A stretch of 64,000 nt of DNA from NCBI GenBank assembly GCA_965227745.1, contig OZ245769.1:1984001-2048000 (forward strand), read 5' to 3'. Positions 16,849 to 25,297 of this stretch are shown here, one piece after another. Both the position numbers and the translations under genes were made by a program. Origin of the DNA: GAS368 sp965227745. Lineage in GTDB: Bacteria > Verrucomicrobiota > Verrucomicrobiia > Opitutales > Opitutaceae. Positions within the stretch are counted from its first letter, which is position 1. The number at the start of each line of letters is the position of its first letter. The notes under the pieces were generated by a model. That model was not told the origin of the DNA. It did no database searches and saw nothing but the letters and a program-made list of their open reading frames with translations.

Positions 16849-19800
16849 TTAGGCGTGGCCCGCCGTGGGCAGCGCGGTGGTGGGCGCGACGGGAGCGGGT
16901 TTTTTCGCGCCGATCTTCTCGAGCACGACGTAGAAGACCGGCGTGAGGAGGAGGCCGAAAATCGTGACGCCGATCATGCCGGCGAAGACGGCGACACCCA
17001 TGGCGCGGCGCATTTCGGCGCCGGCCCCGGTGCTGATCACGAGTGGAAACACACCGGCGATAAACGCGATCGAGGTCATCAAGATCGGGCGCAGGCGAAG
17101 CTTGGCGGCATCGAGCGCGGCATCGACGATGCTCTCGCCCTCCTCGCGGCGCTTGACCGCGAATTCGACGATTAGAATCGCATTCTTGGCGGCGAGGCCG
17201 ATGAGCACGATCAGGCCGATCTGCGTGAAGACATTGTTCTCACCCTTGGTCAGCCACAGACCGACCATCGCGGAGAAGAGCGCCATCGGCACAATCAGGA
17301 TGACGGCAAACGGGAGGCGGAAGCTCTCGTACTGCGCGGCGAGCACGAGGAACACGAGGAGGATGGAGAGCGGGAAGATGAGCACACCCGTATTGCCCGC
17401 GATGATCTTTTGGAAGGTGAGCTCGGTCCAATCGAGCACCATCCCCTTCGGCAAATTCTCGGCGGCGAGCTTCTCCATCAACGCCTCGGCCTCACCGGAG
17501 CTGTAGCCAGGAGCGGCGGCACCATTGATCTCGGCGGCGGGATAGCCGTTGTAGCGCATCACGCGGTCGGGGCCATAGGTCTCCTTCACATTCACGAGCG
17601 CGCCGAGCGGGACGAGTTCGCCCTTCTGGTTGCGCGTCTTGAGGCGGAGGATGTCGTCGGCGTGATCACGGAATTGCGCGTCGGCCTGGGCGACGACCTG
17701 GTAGGTGCGGCCGAAGCGGTTGAAGTCATTCACGTACAGCGAGCCGAGGTTGATCTGCATCGTCTCAAAGACGTTTTGCAGCGGCACGCCCATGACCTTC
17801 GCTTTGACGCGGTCGACGTCGGCGTCGAGCTGCGGCGTGTTGATCGTGTAGCTGGAGAAGATGCCGGCGAGGCCGGGCGTCTGCCGCGCCTTGGCCATCA
17901 GGCCCTGCGTGGCGTCGTAGAGCGCATCGAGGCCATTGTCGCCACGATCTTCGACGTAGAGCTTGAAGCCGCCGATGGTGCCGAGGCCCTGCACGGGGGG
18001 CGGCGGGAAGATCGCGATGAACGCTTCCTGAATTTCCGAAAACTGTTTTTGGAGCTGCTGCGCGATGGCCTGACCGGAGAGTTCAGGCGTCTTGCGGTCC
18101 TCGAAGTCTTTCAGCGCGACGAAGACGATGCCGCTATTGGGCGAATTGGTGAAGCCGTTGATCGAGAGGCCGGGGAACTCGATGGCATTGGCCACGCCGG
18201 GATGCTTCAGCGCGATCTCGCTCATCTTGCGGATCACCGCGTCGCTGCGCTCAAGCGAAGCGGCGTCGGGCAACTGGGCGAAGGCGACGAGGTACTGCTT
18301 GTCCTGCGTCGGGACGAAACCGCTCGGCGTGTTCTTAAAGAGCACGGCGGTGAGACCGAGCAGACCGACATACAAGACGAGCGCGACAACCGAGAACCGC
18401 AGAATACGCGCGACGCCATTGGAATACTTTTGCGAGGCCCAGGCGAAGAAGCGGTTGAAGGGGCGGAAGAACCAGCCGAAGGCAAAGTCCATGCCGCGAG
18501 TCAGGCGATCCTTGGGCTCGTGATGGCCCTTGAGGAGCAGCGCGCTGAGCGCGGGCGAGAGCGTGAGCGAGTTGAACGCGGAGATGATCGTCGAGATCGC
18601 GATGGTGATGGCGAACTGCTTGTAGAACTGACCCGTGAGGCCGCTGATGAAGGCCGTCGGGATAAACACGGCGGCGAGCACGAGCGCCGTCGCGACAATC
18701 GGCCCCGTCACCTCGCGCATGGCTTGCTTCGTCGCTTCAAAGGGGGTCTTGCCGAGGCCGATGTTACGCTCGACGTTTTCGACAACGACGATCGCGTCGT
18801 CGACCACGATGCCAATGGCTAAGACGAGGCCAAAGAGCGAGAGCGCATTGATCGAGAAGCCGAGGGCGTGCATCACGGCAAAGGTGCCGATGAGCGAGAC
18901 CGGCACGGCGGCGAGCGGGATGATCGAGGCGCGCCACGTCTGGAGGAAGATGATGACCACGAGCACCACGAGCGCGATGGCTTCGAGGAGCGTGTGGATG
19001 ACGGCCTTGATCGAGCTCCGAACGAAGATCGTGGGGTCGTAAACGATGTCGTACTTCAGGCCTTCGGGAAAATTCTTCACGAGATCCTTCATCGTGGCCC
19101 GCACGGCATCGGAGGTCGCGATGGCGTTGGAACCAGGGAGCTGCGCGATGGGCAGCGCGACGGCAGGCTTGTTATTCAGGAGCGAGCGGAGCGCGTACTC
19201 GGAAGCGCCGAGTTCGAGCCGGGCGATGTCGCGAAGCTGCACGCGCTCGCCGTTGGCGCCGGTCTTCACGACGATGGCGCCGAACTCTTCCTCGCTCGCG
19301 AGGCGACCCTTGGTGTTGATGAGGAGTTCGGTATCGACCGGGCTGGAGACCGGCTGCTGGCCGACGGCGCCGGCGGCGACCTGGACGTTCTGCTCGCGGA
19401 TCGCGGCAACGACATCGGAAGCCGTCAGGCCCTTGGCCGCGACCTTGTTGGGATCGAGCCAGACGCGCATCGCGTAATCGCCGGAGCCGAAGACGCGCAC
19501 CTGACCGACGCCGGGGAGACGCGCGAGGACATCGCGCACCTGCAGAGTCGCATAGTTGCGCACATAGATATCGTCGTAGCGATTATCGGGAGAGAAAAGG
19601 TGGACGACCATCAGCAGGTCGGGCGAGGCTTTCGTCGTCGTGACGCCGAGGCGGCGCACTTCCTCCGGGAGCTTGGGCTGGGCCTGCGAGACGCGATTTT
19701 GCACCTGCACCTGCGCGTTATCGAGATTCGTACCGAGCTTGAACGTGATAGTGAGCGTCATCACGCCATCGCTCGTCGCCTGCGAAAACATGTAGAGCGA

Positions 19801-20028
19801 ATCCTCGACACCGTTGATCGCCTGCTCGAGCGGCGCGGCGACGGTCTCGGCGATGGTCTTGGGATTGGCACCCGGGTACACCGCGCGAACGATGACGGTC
19901 GGGGGCACGACCTCGGGATATTCGCTAATCGGGAGGCGCGTGAGCGAGATCGCGCCGACGAGGAAAATTATAATCGAGAGCACACCCGCGAAGATCGGGC
20001 GCTTGATGAAGAAATCTGAGATGTTCAT
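16849..20028 (-). CDS. HAE1-family RND efflux pump, AcrB/MexB-like
   Basis: This is a proton-driven inner-membrane drug efflux pump of 1059 residues. The ATG giving MNISDFFIKRPIFAGVLSI is the conserved family start, so 28 upstream in-frame residues are rejected. The AcrB-like proton relay is present: the aspartate pair in GIVVDDAIVVVEN and the lysine in GLAAKNAILIVEFA. Twelve transmembrane helices and two large periplasmic loops are inferred. Its partners are the adaptor upstream and the NodT-type channel downstream. It would export hydrophobic or amphiphilic toxicants; the sequence does not give the substrate range. Expression is probably set by the TetR gene at 21907. Confidence 0.95.
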   Translation of the reverse strand: MNISDFFIKRPIFAGVLSIIIFLVGAISLTRLPISEYPEVVPPTVIVRAVYPGANPKTIAETVAAPLEQAINGVEDSLYMFSQATSDGVMTLTITFKLGTNLDNAQVQVQNRVSQAQPKLPEEVRRLGVTTTKASPDLLMVVHLFSPDNRYDDIYVRNYATLQVRDVLARLPGVGQVRVFGSGDYAMRVWLDPNKVAAKGLTASDVVAAIREQNVQVAAGAVGQQPVSSPVDTELLINTKGRLASEEEFGAIVVKTGANGERVQLRDIARLELGASEYALRSLLNNKPAVALPIAQLPGSNAIATSDAVRATMKDLVKNFPEGLKYDIVYDPTIFVRSSIKAVIHTLLEAIALVVLVVIIFLQTWRASIIPLAAVPVSLIGTFAVMHALGFSINALSLFGLVLAIGIVVDDAIVVVENVERNIGLGKTPFEATKQAMREVTGPIVATALVLAAVFIPTAFISGLTGQFYKQFAITIAISTIISAFNSLTLSPALSALLLKGHHEPKDRLTRGMDFAFGWFFRPFNRFFAWASQKYSNGVARILRFSVVALVLYVGLLGLTAVLFKNTPSGFVPTQDKQYLVAFAQLPDAASLERSDAVIRKMSEIALKHPGVANAIEFPGLSINGFTNSPNSGIVFVALKDFEDRKTPELSGQAIAQQLQKQFSEIQEAFIAIFPPPPVQGLGTIGGFKLYVEDRGDNGLDALYDATQGLMAKARQTPGLAGIFSSYTINTPQLDADVDRVKAKVMGVPLQNVFETMQINLGSLYVNDFNRFGRTYQVVAQADAQFRDHADDILRLKTRNQKGELVPLGALVNVKETYGPDRVMRYNGYPAAEINGAAAPGYSSGEAEALMEKLAAENLPKGMVLDWTELTFQKIIAGNTGVLIFPLSILLVFLVLAAQYESFRLPFAVILIVPMALFSAMVGLWLTKGENNVFTQIGLIVLIGLAAKNAILIVEFAVKRREEGESIVDAALDAAKLRLRPILMTSIAFIAGVFPLVISTGAGAEMRRAMGVAVFAGMIGVTIFGLLLTPVFYVVLEKIGAKKPAPVAPTTALPTAGHA

Positions 20029-20150
20029 GACGGAATGCGGAAGGGACTCGGAGCTGAGCGGCTGGAGAGCGGAAGTAAGAATTAAGGCGAAGCAGTAGCT
20101 GAGGGGCCGCATGGTAGCAGCGCGGCCCGGGAGAAAACGCGTGAGGCGGA

Positions 20151-20165
20151 GACTAGTTAGTTAGC
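20151..20165. promoter_or_regulatory. Degenerate third copy of the TetR-operator-like motif
   Basis: GACTAGTTAGTTAGC lies in the 157-bp gap between adaptor and pump. It shares the GACTAGTTAG core of the stronger sites at 21808-21826 and 22559-22577 but lacks the flanks. It may be a weak internal operator or chance. Confidence 0.3.
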
Positions 20166-20185
20166 CGATGGGGTGCAGGGAGAAC

Positions 20186-21388
20186 TCAGTGCGACGCAGC
20201 GACCGCGGTGCCGGCCGGCGTGGGCGCGACGGGCGCAGTGCTCGTGACGGCGGTGGCGGCGATTTCCGGCTGCACAGTCATGCCGGGGCGCACGCGCTGG
20301 AGACCGTTGACGATCACCTGGTCACCGGGCTGGAGACCGGAGCGCACGATGCGCTTCCCGTCGACGGAACCGCCCAGCTTTACGCTGCGGTAGCTCGTGA
20401 CGTTGTCCTTCGCGACGGAGAGCACAAACTTCTGGCTCTGGTCGGTACCGATCGCGCGCTCGCTGATGAGGAGCGTGCGCTGCGGCGCGCTGACCGGGAC
20501 GCGCACCCGCGCATAGAGGCCGGGGACGAGCGCGTGGTCCGTATTCGGAAAGATCATACGCAGCGTGAGCGACCCGGTAGTGGCATTCATGCGGTTATCG
20601 GTCGACTCGATGTAGCCGTGGCGCGGGAAACCGTTTTCATCGGCGAGTTGGAGATCGACCGGCACGCGCGCACCCTCGGTGACGAGGTTGTTCTCACGGG
20701 CGAGACGGCTGAACTTCAGGTACGTGGCTTCGTCGATGTCGGCGTAGACGTAGGCCTCGCCCGTCGTGACAATACTGGTGAGCAGCGTGGCATTGCCCGG
20801 CGAACCGGCGACGAGATTGCCCGGCGTGATGAGCGCCCGGCCCACGCGGCCCGTGATGGGCGAGCGGACCTGCGTGTGTTCGAGGTCGAGTTGAGCAACG
20901 GCAAGCGCGGCGCGCGCCTCGGCGGCGCGGGCCTTGCGGGCCTCGGCTTCCTCGCTGGAGATGGCGGCACCGGCGAGAAGGTCATCTGCCCGCTTGGCCT
21001 CGCGCTCGGCGACGGCCGCGCGGGCGGCCGCGAGGTCGAACTGGGCCTGATACCAGCGCGGATCGATGGTGAAGAGGAGATCGCCCTTCTTCACAATCTG
21101 ACCGGCTTGGAAATGCACGGCATCGAGGTGGCCGGAGACGCGGGCGCGGAGCTCGACAGTCTCGATCGCATCGACATGGCCGGTGATCTCCTCGTAGTCG
21201 GCGAGGAGTTTCTCCTCGACGGCGGCGACGGTGACCTTGGGCGCGGGCGGAGTGGCAGCGGGTGCTTCAGCCGCGCGAAGTGACAGAGAAGCGACGACAA
21301 GCGCGCCGGCAAAGGCGAGGCGCACGAGCAACGAGCGGAGGACGATGGCGTAGACAGACGGCTGACGGTGTGGGACGGACGGAGTCAT
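20186..21388 (-). CDS. RND efflux periplasmic adaptor subunit
   Basis: This HlyD/AcrA-type membrane-fusion protein has 400 residues. The signal region ends near ASLSLRAAEA. The lipoyl half-motifs are ELRARVSGHLDAVHFQAGQ and LEHTQVRSPITGRVGRALIT, separated by an Ala/Glu-rich coiled-coil hairpin (about residues 120-170). A beta-barrel and a membrane-proximal domain follow, with QPGDQVIVNGLQRVRPGM near the end. There is no lipobox cysteine, so anchoring would be by an uncleaved signal helix or protein contacts. The ATG at 21388 fits the signal peptide; the open frame upstream is out of frame with a small candidate gene there and is not coding. Confidence 0.93.
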   Translation of the reverse strand: MTPSVPHRQPSVYAIVLRSLLVRLAFAGALVVASLSLRAAEAPAATPPAPKVTVAAVEEKLLADYEEITGHVDAIETVELRARVSGHLDAVHFQAGQIVKKGDLLFTIDPRWYQAQFDLAAARAAVAEREAKRADDLLAGAAISSEEAEARKARAAEARAALAVAQLDLEHTQVRSPITGRVGRALITPGNLVAGSPGNATLLTSIVTTGEAYVYADIDEATYLKFSRLARENNLVTEGARVPVDLQLADENGFPRHGYIESTDNRMNATTGSLTLRMIFPNTDHALVPGLYARVRVPVSAPQRTLLISERAIGTDQSQKFVLSVAKDNVTSYRSVKLGGSVDGKRIVRSGLQPGDQVIVNGLQRVRPGMTVQPEIAATAVTSTAPVAPTPAGTAVAASH

Positions 21389-21471
21389 GGTAGTTAAAAA
21401 TTGGATACGAGCGAGTGAGTGGAAATGAAGGTGGGAGAAACTGCAGACCGGCGAGGAACGGGCCGCAGGCG

Positions 21472-21759
21472 TTATTCGTGGTAGCGCGTGACCTCGGGCT
21501 GGATCCGGTCCAGCGCGCCGGAATTCCAGAACGACGGAGCGGCAAAGGCGTCCGGCTCGGAAACCGCGAAAGTAGCGGTACTGCCGGTGCGCATCGTCAG
21601 CGTGCGGGGCGCAGCAGGCATGAGCGAAGCCTGGCGAGTGCCGGCGGTGGGAACGCCCGCGCGGCGCCCCAGAGGAGAGAGTTGCGCGCGGGTGGTGAGA
21701 AACCGGGTGGCGGAGGTCGTGGTGAAAGAGGCGGTACGCGTGGTGCGATTCGAGTTCAT
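21472..21759 (-). CDS. Small uncharacterised protein in the efflux operon
   Basis: A 95-residue frame lies between tetR and the adaptor on the same strand, starting at ATG 21759 (MNSNRTTRTASF) and ending TRYHE. Third codon positions are strongly G/C-biased, like the neighbours. The composition is rich in Thr, Ala and Arg, with no transmembrane helix and no recognised domain. It follows the putative TetR operator at 21808-21826 by about 50 bp, so if expressed it would be the first gene of the efflux transcript. No Shine-Dalgarno sequence is present. It may instead be leader sequence. Confidence 0.4.
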   Translation of the reverse strand: MNSNRTTRTASFTTTSATRFLTTRAQLSPLGRRAGVPTAGTRQASLMPAAPRTLTMRTGSTATFAVSEPDAFAAPSFWNSGALDRIQPEVTRYHE

Positions 21760-21807
21760 GGTAAACAAAAGGAGATTTAAAGGTGAGCAGGGAGAGCCGG
21801 AGCAAAA

Positions 21808-21826
21808 ATAGTTGACTAGTTAGCTA
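21808..21826 (-). promoter_or_regulatory. Putative TetR operator upstream of the efflux genes
   Basis: The plus strand reads ATAGTTGACTAGTTAGCTA. It matches 17 of 19 bases of the site just upstream of tetR (22559-22577), and the same TAT follows on the minus strand where a -10 element would be expected. It lies between tetR and the first efflux-operon frame. Confidence 0.5.
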
Positions 21827-21906
21827 TATCTAGGGCGAAAAAAAACGCGCACGGTTGTGGCGTGCGCCAGAGGAGAAAGAGCAAAAAACGACGGCGAAAT
21901 GCCGCG

Positions 21907-22548
21907 TCAGGAAACGCTCGCGGGGGCCGGCGTGGCGGCACCTGCAGCGGGAGCTTTTACGTGGAGGAGATCGAGCGCCATCTTCGGCAAATCCCGCAAC
22001 ACCTCCGGGTCGTTCATGATGCGGGACTGGCTGACCAGCCCCTCCAAAAGACACCCCAGCGCCAACGCCTTCTGCGCCGGATCGCAGGGCTCGATCGAGC
22101 CCTCGGCTAGCGCATCGCGGATCGTCGATTCATAGTAGCGGCGCTTGCGGCTCATGATCTCGCGAATCTTCGCGCCCACATCGATCTCCTGGGTGCTGAT
22201 CTCCGAGCCAACCGAGCACACCGGGCAACCGAGCACCTTGCCGTACTTGGCCTTGCGCTCGACCTGCTTCGGGTAAACCGACGCCAAATAATCCGCCAAC
22301 CGCTTGATCGGCTCAATCGACGGCGAAAACTGCGCGTCCAAATTCGGCTTCCAGTCCTCGAGCCACATCCGCTCGAGCGACGCGACGGCGAGAGTCGCCT
22401 TGGAATCGAAGAAGTAATAGAAACTGCCCTTCTTCACCTCGGCGCGCTTGCAGATATCGTCGATAGTGACCGCACCGTAGCTCTCCTCCCATATGAGGTC
22501 GAGCGCGGCATCCATCAACCGCTCTTTGGCATCTGAGGTGCGTCCCAT
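21907..22548 (-). CDS. TetR/AcrR-family transcriptional regulator
   Basis: The 213-residue protein has an N-terminal TetR helix-turn-helix: AALDLIWEESYGAVTIDDICKR, then AEVKKGSFYYFFDSK as the recognition helix region, followed by an all-helical ligand domain. GCPVCSVGSEI resembles the loop found in TetR repressors related to AcrR/YxaF. A low-complexity Ala/Pro tail ends the protein. It lies just upstream of the efflux genes on the same strand and is the obvious candidate to repress both itself and the pump, consistent with similar sites in both upstream regions. Confidence 0.9.
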   Translation of the reverse strand: MGRTSDAKERLMDAALDLIWEESYGAVTIDDICKRAEVKKGSFYYFFDSKATLAVASLERMWLEDWKPNLDAQFSPSIEPIKRLADYLASVYPKQVERKAKYGKVLGCPVCSVGSEISTQEIDVGAKIREIMSRKRRYYESTIRDALAEGSIEPCDPAQKALALGCLLEGLVSQSRIMNDPEVLRDLPKMALDLLHVKAPAAGAATPAPASVS

Positions 22549-22558
22549 GGCAAAAGTG

Positions 22559-22577
22559 ATAGTTGACTAGTTGTCTA
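22559..22577 (-). promoter_or_regulatory. Putative TetR autoregulatory operator
   Basis: The plus strand reads ATAGTTGACTAGTTGTCTA, 10 bp upstream of the tetR ATG. TTGAC-TAGTT-GTCTA inside it is an imperfect inverted repeat (GAC-N5-GTC core). On the minus strand it sits between a TTGCGC and a TATCAC hexamer 16 bp apart, that is, in a possible promoter spacer. A 17/19 match lies before the efflux genes. Confidence 0.5.
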
Positions 22578-22706
22578 GCGCAAGCGTTTTCGTCTAAAAA
22601 CTGCTAGCTACTTCCCTAACCAATACATCTCTGGCGGCTTACGTCACTCCAAAACCAGGCATACTCGCGGTGCCCCTTCTTTGATTGCTCAACAACTGCT
22701 TTCAAT

Positions 22707-23015
22707 TCAACCCGCCGCACTCCGAAACTCCGGATGTCGCGCGATAAATTTCGCCACGTAAGAGCACGCCGGCACGACTCGCCGCCCCGCGTCCTTCGCC
22801 CACGTCAACGCCACGCGCACCATCTCCTCCGCCACGCCCCGCCCCCGCAACTCCGGCGGTACAAACGTGTGTGTGAAAATCACCGTCGCCCCATCTTCCA
22901 AATACTCTACCATCGACACCTGCCCCTCCACGAGCGCCTCAAACCGCCGCGCCGCCACCTCATGCCGCACGACCAGTCCATCACCCGCCGCTCCCGTCGA
23001 TGTATGAGTGCTCAT
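22707..23015 (-). CDS. Small GNAT-fold N-acetyltransferase (NATD1/YjdJ type)
   Basis: The product is 102 residues, the usual size for the short GNAT-like family of COG2388. VRHEVAARRFEALVEGQ opens the fold. FTHTFVPPELRGRGVAEEMV contains the acetyl-CoA pyrophosphate-binding RGRGVA loop, and VVPACSYVAKFIARHPEF is the characteristic C-terminal block. The acceptor is unknown. It stands alone between tetR and the molybdenum-hydroxylase operon. Confidence 0.88.
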   Translation of the reverse strand: MSTHTSTGAAGDGLVVRHEVAARRFEALVEGQVSMVEYLEDGATVIFTHTFVPPELRGRGVAEEMVRVALTWAKDAGRRVVPACSYVAKFIARHPEFRSAAG

Positions 23016-23087
23016 CGCTCAAAACACATTCACTCGACCGGACAACGCAAATCGTCCGCGACCGCCACAGCTTGATGACTTCCTCCT

Positions 23088-25295
23088 TCAACTCACCGCC
23101 GGCAGCCGATCGATGAGCTTGTCGAGCGTGATGGGATAGTCCCGCACGCGGATCCCCGTCGCGTTATAGATCGCATTCGCGACCGCCGCGGCCACGCCAC
23201 AGATGCCGAGTTCGCCCACGCCTTTCGCCTTCATCGGCGACGAGGTCGGATCGGTTTCATCGAGGAAAATCACGTCTTGATGAGGGATGTCGGCATGCAC
23301 CGGCACTTCGTAGCCCGCGAGATCGTGGTTCACGAAAAAGCCCGCGCGTTTGTCCACCGCGAGTTCTTCCATCAGCGCGGCGCCCGCGCCCATCGTCATC
23401 GCGCCGATCACCTGGCTGCGCGCGGCTTTCGGATTCAGAATCCGCCCCGCCGCGCACACCGCGAGCATGCGGCGGATGCGTGTCTCTCCCGTCAGCGCGT
23501 GAACGCCGACTTCCACGAAATGCGCGCCAAAGGTCGACTGCTGGAATTTTTTGTCGAGGTCGCCGTACTCGATCTCGTCATCGGCCACGAGGCCGCGCGG
23601 CCCGGCGGCTTCCGCGAGGGTCAGGCTGCGCGCGCCCGCCCTCACCTGCCCGTCCGCAAACACCGCCTCTTTAGGGTCGTAGCCGACTTGTGTTACGAGG
23701 GTCTCGCGTAGCTTCATGCACGCCGCGTACACGCCGGCCGTGGAGTTGTTGCCGCCCCACTGCCCGCCTGAGCCGCAGGATACCGGAAACGACGAGTCGC
23801 CGAGCCGCACCACGACTTTATCCAGCGGCACGCCCATGACTTCCGCCGCCGTCTGGGCGATGATCGTGTAGGTGCCCGTGCCGATGTCGGTCATGTCGGT
23901 CTCGACGGTCACGATACCCTTGCCGTCGAGGCGCACCCGCGCCGCCGATTTCATTGCCAGACTATTCCGAAAGGCCGCCGCCACTCCCACGCCCGTCAGC
24001 CACTGGCCGTCGCGGGTCTTGCCGGGGGCCGGATTGCGTTTGCTCCAGCCGAAGCGCTCCGCGCCGGTGCGCAAACACTCCGTCAACTGGCGCTGGGAAA
24101 AAGGCCGTTCCGGCTTTTCCGGGTCCACCTGCGTGTCGTTGAGAATGCGAAACTCCACCGGATCGAGCCCGAGCTTTTCCGCCATCTCGTCCATCGCGAC
24201 CTCGAGCGCCATCAGGCCCGGCGCTTCGCCGGGCGCGCGCATGGCATTGCCCTCCGGCAGATGCAAGACCGCGAGCCGCATCGCCGTCATGCGATTGGCC
24301 CCGGCGTACAGCAGGCGCGTTTGGGAAACGGCCGTCTCCGGCGATCCCTTGGGCTGGTCGCCAGACCAGCTTTCGTGCCCGATGGCCGAGAGCTTGCCGT
24401 CCTTCGTCGCGCCAAAGCGGATCCGCTGGATCGTCGCGGGCCGGTGCGTCGTGTTGTTGATCATCAGCGGGCGCTGCAGTGCCACCTTCACCGGCTTCTG
24501 CACCGCTCGCGCCCCGAGGGCGGCGAGCAGCACATCGGCGCGGAGAAATAACTTTCCGCCAAATCCTCCGCCGATGTAGGGCGAGATCAGGCGCACGTTC
24601 TCCTTCGCGATACCGAGTGTTTTGGCCATGTCGCCGACGCTCCACGCGATCATCTGGTTCGAGGTCCAGACGGTGAGCTTGTCGCCTTCCCAGCGGGCGA
24701 TCGAGGCATGCGGCTCCATCATCGCGTGCGATTGATCGGGCGTCGTGTAAGTCGCATCGAGTTTTACTGGCGCGGCGGCATACGCCTGGTCGAAATCGCC
24801 GACCGCCGTGTCCGGCGGTCCGCCGAAGCCGGGCTCGGGTGGCACGCCGGTGTCCTTCACCGCCGCGAGGTCGAATTTTCCTTCGCTCCGCTCGTACTTC
24901 ACCCGGATGAGCTGCGCCGCCGCGCGGGCTTGCTCAAAGGTCTGCGCGACCACGAGCGCGATCGCTTGATGATAGTGGTCGATCTCCGGTCCCCCGAGCA
25001 GCTTGACGGTGTTAAAATCTCCTTTGCCGAGCTTGCCGGCATTCTCCGCCGTCACGATTCCCAGCACGCCGGGCGCGCCGCGCGCGGCGCTCAAATCCAT
25101 GGCAGCGATGCGACCCTTGGCGATGGCGGCGCCGAGGATGTAGCCGTACACCGCATTGGGCGCGGCGTCGTTTTGTTCGTACGCGTAGCGCGCCGTGCCC
25201 GTGGTCTTGAGCGGTCCGTCGATCCGATCCGTAGGGCGGCCGATGACCTTGAGTTGGTCAATCGGGTTGGTCGTGGCAGGAGTGTCAAATTTCAT
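23088..25295 (-). CDS. paoC: Molybdopterin-binding subunit of a PaoABC-type aldehyde oxidoreductase
   Basis: This is the large catalytic subunit (735 residues) of a xanthine-dehydrogenase-family enzyme. VIGRPTDRIDGPLKTTGTARYA starts the first domain; SPYIGGGFGGK is the cofactor-binding glycine loop. KAKGVGELGICGVAAAVANA near the C-terminus holds the expected catalytic glutamate. There is no Tat signal of its own; the related YagTSR enzyme is exported with the Tat signal of the iron-sulfur subunit. Two bases separate it from the FAD subunit gene. It probably oxidises aldehydes or purine-like substrates in the periplasm; the exact substrate is open. Confidence 0.92.
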   Translation of the reverse strand: MKFDTPATTNPIDQLKVIGRPTDRIDGPLKTTGTARYAYEQNDAAPNAVYGYILGAAIAKGRIAAMDLSAARGAPGVLGIVTAENAGKLGKGDFNTVKLLGGPEIDHYHQAIALVVAQTFEQARAAAQLIRVKYERSEGKFDLAAVKDTGVPPEPGFGGPPDTAVGDFDQAYAAAPVKLDATYTTPDQSHAMMEPHASIARWEGDKLTVWTSNQMIAWSVGDMAKTLGIAKENVRLISPYIGGGFGGKLFLRADVLLAALGARAVQKPVKVALQRPLMINNTTHRPATIQRIRFGATKDGKLSAIGHESWSGDQPKGSPETAVSQTRLLYAGANRMTAMRLAVLHLPEGNAMRAPGEAPGLMALEVAMDEMAEKLGLDPVEFRILNDTQVDPEKPERPFSQRQLTECLRTGAERFGWSKRNPAPGKTRDGQWLTGVGVAAAFRNSLAMKSAARVRLDGKGIVTVETDMTDIGTGTYTIIAQTAAEVMGVPLDKVVVRLGDSSFPVSCGSGGQWGGNNSTAGVYAACMKLRETLVTQVGYDPKEAVFADGQVRAGARSLTLAEAAGPRGLVADDEIEYGDLDKKFQQSTFGAHFVEVGVHALTGETRIRRMLAVCAAGRILNPKAARSQVIGAMTMGAGAALMEELAVDKRAGFFVNHDLAGYEVPVHADIPHQDVIFLDETDPTSSPMKAKGVGELGICGVAAAVANAIYNATGIRVRDYPITLDKLIDRLPAVS

Positions 25296-25297
25296 GG

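Noticed and set aside
17410..18822. A 470-residue frame antisense to the RND pump (also 18868-20019 and others on the plus strand opposite minus-strand genes)
   Set aside because: It is a GC-rich shadow of a well-conserved gene, with biased residue composition (Arg, Glu, His) and no domain.
20029..20112. An N-terminal extension of the RND pump by 28 residues
   Set aside because: HAE1 pumps begin at MNISDFFIKRP; the extra residues are not conserved in the family.
23257..24645. Frames inside the paoC gene on other frames (for example 23962-24645)
   Set aside because: They are shadows of a strongly supported gene and have no domain of their own.
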